From assembly GCF_040448685.1 (NCBI RefSeq), contig NZ_CP159290.1, positions 682,001 to 746,000 on the forward strand: DNA of 64,000 bases. Direction: 5' to 3'. The stretch is from Cellulosimicrobium sp. ES-005. GTDB taxonomy: Bacteria > Actinomycetota > Actinomycetes > Actinomycetales > Cellulomonadaceae. Under the pieces are notes generated by a model. It saw nothing but the letters and a program-made list of their open reading frames with translations. It had not been told where the DNA came from and did not search any database. A program made the position numbers and the translations under genes. Below are positions 58,708 through 64,000 of this stretch, piece after piece; position 1 is the first letter of the stretch; each line of letters starts with the position of its first letter.

Positions 58708-60335
58708 CCCATCCAGACCTCCAGGCAGACGTCCTCGTCGTCGGCGGCGGGCTCGGCGGCGTCGCCGCCGCGCTCGCGGCCGCGGAGCGGGGCGCCCGCG
58801 TCGTCCTCACCGAGGAGCACCCGTGGATCGGCGGGCAGCTCACGTCCCAGGCGGTGCCGCCGGACGAGAGCGCGTGGGTCGAGCGCTTCGGCGTGACCGC
58901 GCGCTACCGCGCGCTGCGCGACGGCATCCGCGACGTGTACCGCCGCTCGTACCCGCTCACGGACGCCGCGCGCTCGTGGGACGCCCTCAACCCCGGCGCG
59001 GGCTGGGTCTCCAAGCTGTGCCACGAGCCGCGCGTCGCGGTCGGGGTGCTCGAGGAGATGCTCGCCCCGTGGCGGTCCGCGGGCCGTATCCGTCTCCTGG
59101 AGCGCGTGCGCCCGACGGCGGCGACCACCGACGGCGACCGCGTCACCTCCGTGACGCTCGCCCCGGTCACCGCCGACGCCGCGGGCGCAGCCGTGACGGT
59201 GCACGCGGCGTTCGTCGTCGACGCGACTGAGACGGGCGAGCTCCTGCCGCTCACGGGCACGGAGTACGTCACGGGGTTCGAGTCGAACCGCGAGACCGGG
59301 GAGCCGAGCGCGCCGGACGAGGCGCAGCCCGACAACGTGCAGGCGCTGAGCGTGTGCTTCGCCGTCGAGCACGTGGACGGCGACCACACGATCGACCGCC
59401 CCGAGCGCTACGACTTCTGGAGCACGTACACCCCGGGCCCGTGGAACGGGCGGCGCATGCTGTCGTGGGAGGCGCCGAACCCGCGCACGCTCGCGATGGA
59501 CGTGCGGTCCTTCACGCCGAACCCGGGCGACGACGCACGGGCCGTCGACGCCGACCAGTCGAAGAACCCGGGCGACGGCAACCTGTGGACCTTCCGGCGC
59601 ATCGCGGCGCGCGACCTGTTCGCGCCCGGCCACTACGCGAGCGACCTGTGCCTCGTGAACTGGCCGAGCATCGACTACTTCCTCGCGCCGGTGCTCGACG
59701 TGCCGCGCGACGTCGAGGAGGCGCGGCTCGCGGACGCCCGGCAGCTCAGCCTGTCGATGCTCTACTGGATGCAGACCGAGGCTCCCCGCCCCGACGGCGG
59801 GACCGGCTTCCCGGGGCTGCGCCTGCGGCCCGACGTCATGGGCTCGGCCGACGGCCTGGCCCAGGCGGCCTACCACCGCGAGTCGCGCCGCCTGCGCGCG
59901 GTGACGACGGTGACGGAGAACGACGTCTCGTACGCCGTGCGCGGCGACCGGGGCGCGACGCGCTACGACGACTCGGTCGGCGTCGGCATGTACCGGATCG
60001 ACCTGCACCCCTCCACGGGCGGCGACACGTACATCGACGTCGCGTCGACGCCGTTCGAGATCCCGCTCGGCGCGCTGCTCCCGCAGCGCGTGACCAACCT
60101 GCTCGCGGCCAACAAGAACATCGGCACGACGCACATCACCAACGGCTGCTACCGCCTGCACCCGGTCGAGTGGAACATCGGCGAGGCCGCCGGCCACCTC
60201 GCGGCCCACTGCCTCGCGACCGGGCGCACGCCGCACGCCGTCCAGTCCAAGGCCGACCTGCTCGCCGACTACCAGGACGAGCTCGTCCGGGCCGGCGTCG
60301 AGCTGCGCTGGCCCGCCGAGGCGCACCCCTACTGA
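58704..60335 (+). CDS. FAD-dependent oxidoreductase
   Basis: A 543-residue flavoprotein from the GTG at 58704, overlapping the lacI stop (GTGA). The dinucleotide-binding motif is 'VLVVGGGLGGVAAALAAAER' (residues about 10-29), with a second FAD contact in 'AAFVVDATETGELLPLTGTE'. 'ITNGCYRLHPVEWNIGEAAG' near the C-terminus is the final FAD-binding part of the FAD_oxidored (PF12831) family. Members occur beside sugar ABC transporters and glycosidases and are thought to oxidise sugar derivatives; the reaction is unknown here. No signal peptide, so cytoplasmic. Confidence 0.8.
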   Translation: MTHPDLQADVLVVGGGLGGVAAALAAAERGARVVLTEEHPWIGGQLTSQAVPPDESAWVERFGVTARYRALRDGIRDVYRRSYPLTDAARSWDALNPGAGWVSKLCHEPRVAVGVLEEMLAPWRSAGRIRLLERVRPTAATTDGDRVTSVTLAPVTADAAGAAVTVHAAFVVDATETGELLPLTGTEYVTGFESNRETGEPSAPDEAQPDNVQALSVCFAVEHVDGDHTIDRPERYDFWSTYTPGPWNGRRMLSWEAPNPRTLAMDVRSFTPNPGDDARAVDADQSKNPGDGNLWTFRRIAARDLFAPGHYASDLCLVNWPSIDYFLAPVLDVPRDVEEARLADARQLSLSMLYWMQTEAPRPDGGTGFPGLRLRPDVMGSADGLAQAAYHRESRRLRAVTTVTENDVSYAVRGDRGATRYDDSVGVGMYRIDLHPSTGGDTYIDVASTPFEIPLGALLPQRVTNLLAANKNIGTTHITNGCYRLHPVEWNIGEAAGHLAAHCLATGRTPHAVQSKADLLADYQDELVRAGVELRWPAEAHPY

Positions 60336-60387
60336 CGCGGACCCCCGCCCGCACCGACACGCCCACCCTCAGTCCGAAGGAGAACTG

Positions 60388-61734
60388 ATGACCCCCCTGA
60401 CCCCGCGCCGTGCACCCCGCCCGGCCCGCCCCCGACACCGCCTCGTGAGCGCACCCCTGGCCGCAGGCGGCGTCGCGCTCGCCCTCGTCCTCACCGCGTG
60501 CTCCGGCGGCGGCGACGACGTCGCGGGCGAGCCGAGCACGCCGAGCGAGCCCGTCGAGCTGCGCATGACGGTCTGGACGGCCGACGAGACACAGCTCGCG
60601 CAGTTCCAGGAGATCGCCGACGCGTACGTCGCCGAGAACCCCGACCTCGTCTCGGGCGTGACGTTCGAGACGATCCCGTTCGAGGACTACACGACGTCCC
60701 TCACGACGCAGCTCGCGGGCGGCAACGCCCCCGACCTCGCATGGATCCTCGAGAGCTACGCGCCCGAGTTCGTCGCGAGCGGCGCCCTCGTGGACGTCGC
60801 CCCGAAGCTCCAGGAGACCGAGGGGTACGAGTTCGACGACCTCCTGGACTCCTCGCTCGCGCTGTGGGAGAAGGACGGCGGCCTCTACGCCTATCCGTTC
60901 TCCAACTCGCCGTTCGCGATGTTCGTCAACACCGACCGGGTCGCCGCCGCAGGCCAGCCGAACCCGGCCGACCTCGTCGCGTCGGGCGAGTGGACCTACG
61001 ACCAGGCCCGCGACATCTCCGCGGCCGCCGCCGCGACGTCGGGCAAGCAGGGGCTCGTCGTGCGCGACTTCGACTTCAAGGTGTGGGAGAACCTGTCGAC
61101 GATCTGGGACGGCTGGGACGCGGCGCCGTGGAGCGAGGACGGCACGCAGTGCACATTCACCGACCCCGAGATGGTCGACGCGCTCACGTGGATCCACGAC
61201 GCGACGTTCGTCGACAAGGCGATGCCCGGTCCGGGCACGACGGCCGACTTCTTCGCGGGCGACTCCGCGATGACGATCACGCAGATCAGCCGCGCGTCCG
61301 CGCTCGACGACTCGTTCGCGTGGGACGTCGTGCCGCTCCCGGCCGGTCCCGCGGGTCAGCAGAACGTCATCGGCCAGGCGGGCATCGGCGTCTTCGCGGC
61401 GGGCGAGCACCCGGACGTCGCCGCCGACTTCCTGGCGTGGTTCACCAACCCCGAGAACGCCGAGACGCTCGCCGCGTACTTCCCGCCCCCGCGTGAGTCG
61501 CTCCTGAACGCGGAGACGCTCGGCGCGGCGAACCCGAAGCTCAGCGAGACCCAGCTCCAGGCGGTCGTCGTCGACGGCATCCAGGGCGCCGTGACCAAGC
61601 CGTCGCACCAGAACTTCGCCAAGCTGCAGGACACGGTGCGGGCCCAGCTCGACGCGCTGTGGACCGCGGACGCCGACGTCGAGGGCGTGCTCGCCGACAC
61701 GTGCGCGGCGATCCAGCCCCTGCTCGAGGACTGA
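60388..61734 (+). CDS. ABC transporter sugar-binding lipoprotein
   Basis: A 448-residue family 1 solute-binding protein, with AAGGAG before the ATG. Lipobox L-V-L-T-A-C with Cys38. 'ELRMTVWTADETQLAQFQEI', 'FEDYTTSLTTQLAGGNAPDL' and 'FFAGDSAMTITQISRASALD' are typical. The central tryptophans ('GEWTYDQARD', 'WENLSTIWDGWDAAPW') should stack against the sugar. It delivers an oligosaccharide to the two permeases that follow. It lies 52 bases after the FAD gene in the same operon. Confidence 0.9.
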   Translation: MTPLTPRRAPRPARPRHRLVSAPLAAGGVALALVLTACSGGGDDVAGEPSTPSEPVELRMTVWTADETQLAQFQEIADAYVAENPDLVSGVTFETIPFEDYTTSLTTQLAGGNAPDLAWILESYAPEFVASGALVDVAPKLQETEGYEFDDLLDSSLALWEKDGGLYAYPFSNSPFAMFVNTDRVAAAGQPNPADLVASGEWTYDQARDISAAAAATSGKQGLVVRDFDFKVWENLSTIWDGWDAAPWSEDGTQCTFTDPEMVDALTWIHDATFVDKAMPGPGTTADFFAGDSAMTITQISRASALDDSFAWDVVPLPAGPAGQQNVIGQAGIGVFAAGEHPDVAADFLAWFTNPENAETLAAYFPPPRESLLNAETLGAANPKLSETQLQAVVVDGIQGAVTKPSHQNFAKLQDTVRAQLDALWTADADVEGVLADTCAAIQPLLED

Positions 61735-61736
61735 GC

Positions 61737-62624
61737 GTGGCGTCCTCCGCACTCGCACGACGGGACGCGGCCGTGGGGTACACCATGGTCGCGCCCGCCG
61801 TGCTCGGCGCGCTCGCGTTCGTCGTCGCGCCGCTGGTCGCCGTCGTCTGGTACTCGCTGCACGAGTGGAACGTCCTCGCGAACACCTTCACGTTCGCGGG
61901 CGCCGACAACTACGAGCGCATGCTCTCCGACCCCGGCCTGCGCGACTCGCTCCTCGCGAGCCTGTGGTTCTCGGTCGGGCTCGTGGTCCTCAACATCTCG
62001 CTCGCGCTGCTCCTCGCGGTGCTGCTCAACCAGAAGCTCCCGGGCACGACGACGTTCCGCACCTTCTTCTTCTCGCCCGTGGTCGTGTCGCTCGTCGCGT
62101 GGACGATCGTGTGGAGCTTCCTGCTCCAGGCGGACGGCGGGATCAACGGGTTCCTGTCGCTGCTCGGCATCGAGGGACCGAACTGGCTGCGCGGCGAGAC
62201 GACGGCCATGATCTCGGTGATCGTCGTCCAGGTGTTCAAGAACGTCGGCCTCAACATGATCCTGTTCCTCGCGGCGCTGCAGGGGGTGCCGGAGGAGGTC
62301 CAGGAGGCCGCGCGCCTCGACGGCGCGGGCGCGTGGCGGCGCTTCCGGTCGATCACGCTCCCGCTCATCAGCCCGACCGTGCTGCTCGTCTCGATCCTCA
62401 CGATCGTCGGCTCGCTCGAGGTGTTCGCCCAGATCGCCGTGCTCACGGGCGGGGGGCCAGGCAACTCGACCACGGTGCTCGTCTACTACCTGTACCAGCA
62501 GGCGTTCCGCTTCAACGACTTCGGCTACGCGAGCGCGATCTCGGTCCTGCTGTTCGTCATCGTCCTCGTCCTGACACTCGTGCAGTGGCAGACGCGCAAG
62601 AGGTGGGTCTTCCATGAAGTCTGA
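61737..62624 (+). CDS. ABC sugar permease (MalF type)
   Basis: A 295-residue permease with six membrane segments, from the GTG at 61737 two bases after the binding-protein stop. The EAA loop is 'VPEEVQEAARLDGAGAWRRF' with the following 'RSITLPLISPTVLLVSIL', the contact site for the ATPase. 'FFFSPVVVSLVAWTIVWSFL' and 'GPGNSTTVLVYYLYQQAFRF' are also typical of MalF-like subunits. It overlaps the next permease gene by eleven bases. Confidence 0.92.
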   Translation: MASSALARRDAAVGYTMVAPAVLGALAFVVAPLVAVVWYSLHEWNVLANTFTFAGADNYERMLSDPGLRDSLLASLWFSVGLVVLNISLALLLAVLLNQKLPGTTTFRTFFFSPVVVSLVAWTIVWSFLLQADGGINGFLSLLGIEGPNWLRGETTAMISVIVVQVFKNVGLNMILFLAALQGVPEEVQEAARLDGAGAWRRFRSITLPLISPTVLLVSILTIVGSLEVFAQIAVLTGGGPGNSTTVLVYYLYQQAFRFNDFGYASAISVLLFVIVLVLTLVQWQTRKRWVFHEV

Positions 62625-63585
62625 CGTGATGCCCGGCCCGGCCACGCTCCCGGGCGCGGACGCCGACGCTGCACGGCCCGCGGCGTCGGGCCGGGGCGGC
62701 GAGGGCCCGGACGGGGGGCGGCACGCCCCCGCGCGCCGCGACCGCGCCGCGCGCTCGCGGCGCCGGTGGGGACGCTGGGCGCTCGTGGCGCTGCTCGTCG
62801 TGCTGAGCATCCCCTTCGTGTTCCCCACGTGGTGGATGGCGACGTCGAGCCTCAAGCCGATGAGCGAGATCCTGCGGGCCGTGCCGACGCTGTGGCCGCA
62901 GGACCCGTCGTTCGCGGCGTACGGGGACGTGTTCCGCCTGCAGCCGTTCGCGCAGCAGTACTGGAACAGCCTCTACATCGCGGCGCTCGTCACGGTCGGG
63001 ACCATCCTCGTGTCCTCGATGGCCGGGTACGCGTTCGCGCGGATCCGGTTCCCCGGGGCGAACGCGCTGTTCCTGCTCGTGCTCGTCGGGCTGCTCGTGC
63101 CCTCCGAGGTGACGATCGTCCCGCTGTTCAGGATGGTCAACTCGCTCGGGCTCATCGACACGCACTGGCCGCTCGTGGTCATCCCGATCCTCGGGGCACC
63201 CAGCGTCCTCGCGACGTTCATCATGCGCCAGTTCTTCCTCGGGCTCCCCGGCGAGCTCGAGGAGGCGGGGCGCATGGACGGCCTCGGGCGGTGGGGGATC
63301 TTCTGGCGCATCGCGTTCCCGCTGTCGCGCTCGGCGATCTCGGCCGTCGCGATCTTCACGTTCCTCAAGTCGTGGAACCTGTACCTCGAGCCGATCGTGT
63401 ACCTGTCCAGCAAGGACCGGTTCACGCTCCCGCAGGCGCTCACGCAGTACGTCGACGCCTACGGCGGCCCGATGTGGAACGTCCAGCTCGCCGCGACGAC
63501 GCTCACGGTCCTGCCGGTCCTCGCGGTGTTCCTCGTCGCCCAGAAGCAGTTCGTCCAGGGCCTGGCACACACGGGACTGAAGTAG
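62614..63585 (+). CDS. ABC sugar permease (MalG type)
   Basis: A 323-residue permease. The first 50 residues are a disordered Gly/Arg/Ala-rich cytoplasmic tail, longer than normal. Six helices follow. 'TWWMATSSLKPMSEILRAVP' is the MalG-type first loop, and the EAA loop is 'LPGELEEAGRMDGLGRWGIF' then 'WRIAFPLSRSAISAVAIFTF'. It pairs with the MalF-type subunit. No ATPase gene follows before the window ends, so a shared ATPase of the MsmK/UgpC kind is probably used. Confidence 0.92.
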   Translation: MKSDVMPGPATLPGADADAARPAASGRGGEGPDGGRHAPARRDRAARSRRRWGRWALVALLVVLSIPFVFPTWWMATSSLKPMSEILRAVPTLWPQDPSFAAYGDVFRLQPFAQQYWNSLYIAALVTVGTILVSSMAGYAFARIRFPGANALFLLVLVGLLVPSEVTIVPLFRMVNSLGLIDTHWPLVVIPILGAPSVLATFIMRQFFLGLPGELEEAGRMDGLGRWGIFWRIAFPLSRSAISAVAIFTFLKSWNLYLEPIVYLSSKDRFTLPQALTQYVDAYGGPMWNVQLAATTLTVLPVLAVFLVAQKQFVQGLAHTGLK

Positions 63586-63595
63586 GGGCCGCCGA

Positions 63596-64000
63596 TCAGC
63601 CCTGGCCGGGGTACTCGGTGCGGGTGCGCGTCCCGCCCGCCGTGACGCTCCCGCCGCCGACGACGGGCAGGGGCGTGCCGGCGGAGAACCCGAGGCGCTC
63701 CTCCTTCACGACCGTCCCGCCGGGGGGCGTCGTGACGAGGGAGCTCGGCGGGTTGGGCACGACGTTCCCCTGCGCGTCGTACGTGACCGCGTAGACCCCG
63801 GGCCCTCCGACGTCCTGGCTGCCCGGGATCATCCCGGTCCCCTCGATGCTCGCGCCCGCCTCGCCGCGGACGTAGACGGTCGTGAGACCCGTGCCGTGCT
63901 CGACGCGCGTCCCGACGAGGCCCTCGACGGGTACCTCGGCGCTGCCACCGGCCATGGGCACGATCGCCGCCCCGCCCGAGCCGGTCGCGTAGGCGCCGCC
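63596..64000 (-). CDS. Partial gene, Gly-rich protein continuing beyond the window
   Basis: The stop is at 63596, and the frame is open to the right edge, so the N-terminus is missing. About 135 C-terminal residues are visible: glycine-, valine- and proline-rich strands such as 'VEGLVGTRVEHGTGLTTVYV', 'GMIPGSQDVGGPGVYAVTYD' and 'GSVTAGGTRTRTEYPGQG'. They look like a beta-rich, possibly secreted or surface domain. There is an internal methionine, but I do not take it as the start because coding character continues upstream. No family recognised. It converges with the permease gene ten bases away. Confidence 0.5.
   Translation of the reverse strand, partial: GGAYATGSGGAAIVPMAGGSAEVPVEGLVGTRVEHGTGLTTVYVRGEAGASIEGTGMIPGSQDVGGPGVYAVTYDAQGNVVPNPPSSLVTTPPGGTVVKEERLGFSAGTPLPVVGGGSVTAGGTRTRTEYPGQG

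Noticed and set aside
1-64000. CRISPR array or rRNA operon
   Set aside because: No regularly spaced repeats of CRISPR type and no rRNA-like conserved stretches were seen on reading the window.

Overview
The window is high-GC chromosomal DNA of an actinobacterium. The order metG, tatD, rpf-like genes, rsmA (ksgA), ispE, the head-to-head pair of a PMT mannosyltransferase and rsmI, G5/DUF348 cell-wall hydrolases, a lactococcin-972-type bacteriocin locus and a carbohydrate locus all point to Micrococcales. Promicromonosporaceae or Cellulomonadaceae (for example a Cellulosimicrobium relative) is my best guess, by inference only. No CRISPR array, rRNA or complete tRNA gene was seen.

Region 1 (1-7.7 kb) is a decayed integrated element of lower GC than its surroundings. 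It holds a truncated tyrosine integrase, a broken XRE/ImmA-type regulator, a DUF6119/TIGR04141 protein, a scrap of an IS3 element, and an intact, tightly overlapped three-gene operon. That operon has the layout of an ABC-three-component (ABC-3C) conflict system: an Mrr-like nuclease candidate, middle component MC2 and an SMC-like ATPase with a CxxC hook. The region ends at a tRNA/tmRNA-like 3' end followed by a strong terminator, a plausible attachment-site remnant.

Region 2 (7.7-20.9 kb) is the best candidate for an undescribed system. A leftward operon of seven overlapping or abutting genes (coiled-coil proteins, a membrane protein, a degenerate membrane histidine kinase, a receiver-like protein without a DNA-binding domain, an alpha/beta hydrolase and an integral membrane protein) diverges from a rightward operon (OmpA-type lipoprotein, a protein of unknown function, a MoxR-type AAA+ ATPase and a DUF2201/VWA protein). 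The divergent promoter region, a second leftward unit (zinc ribbon plus DnaJ-type zinc-finger membrane protein) and a 36-residue Cys-rich peptide gene each carry the same inverted repeat, TTCAGC-N3-GCTGAA. I read these as one regulon.

Region 3 (20.9-33.4 kb) contains hypothetical genes, an XRE-DUF2690 membrane regulator, a tiny zinc-ribbon protein, a formylglycine-generating enzyme with both catalytic cysteines, a DUF4190 protein, a large lipoprotein, a GH20 hexosaminidase behind a palindromic operator, the PMT/rsmI pair and a nicotinamidase.

Region 4 (33.4-41.6 kb) contains a lactococcin-972-like bacteriocin with its membrane and ABC partners and a TetR regulator, then a small PadR/MarR-type protein, an aminotransferase, an SDR and a PQQ-type sugar dehydrogenase lipoprotein.

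Region 5 (41.6-54 kb) is the translation/cell-wall core. Three G5/DUF348 muralytic paralogues, two with a lysozyme-like C-terminus and one with a true Rpf domain, lie around metG and tatD and before rsmA and ispE. All three share one promoter motif. A VOC protein and a WYL regulator diverge from a perfect inverted repeat.

Region 6 (54-64 kb) is a carbohydrate locus: CE7 esterase, secreted beta-propeller glycosidase-like protein, LacI regulator, FAD oxidoreductase, sugar-binding lipoprotein and two permeases, with three related LacI-type operators. No ATPase gene is present in the operon, as is usual where a shared MsmK/UgpC-type ATPase is used.
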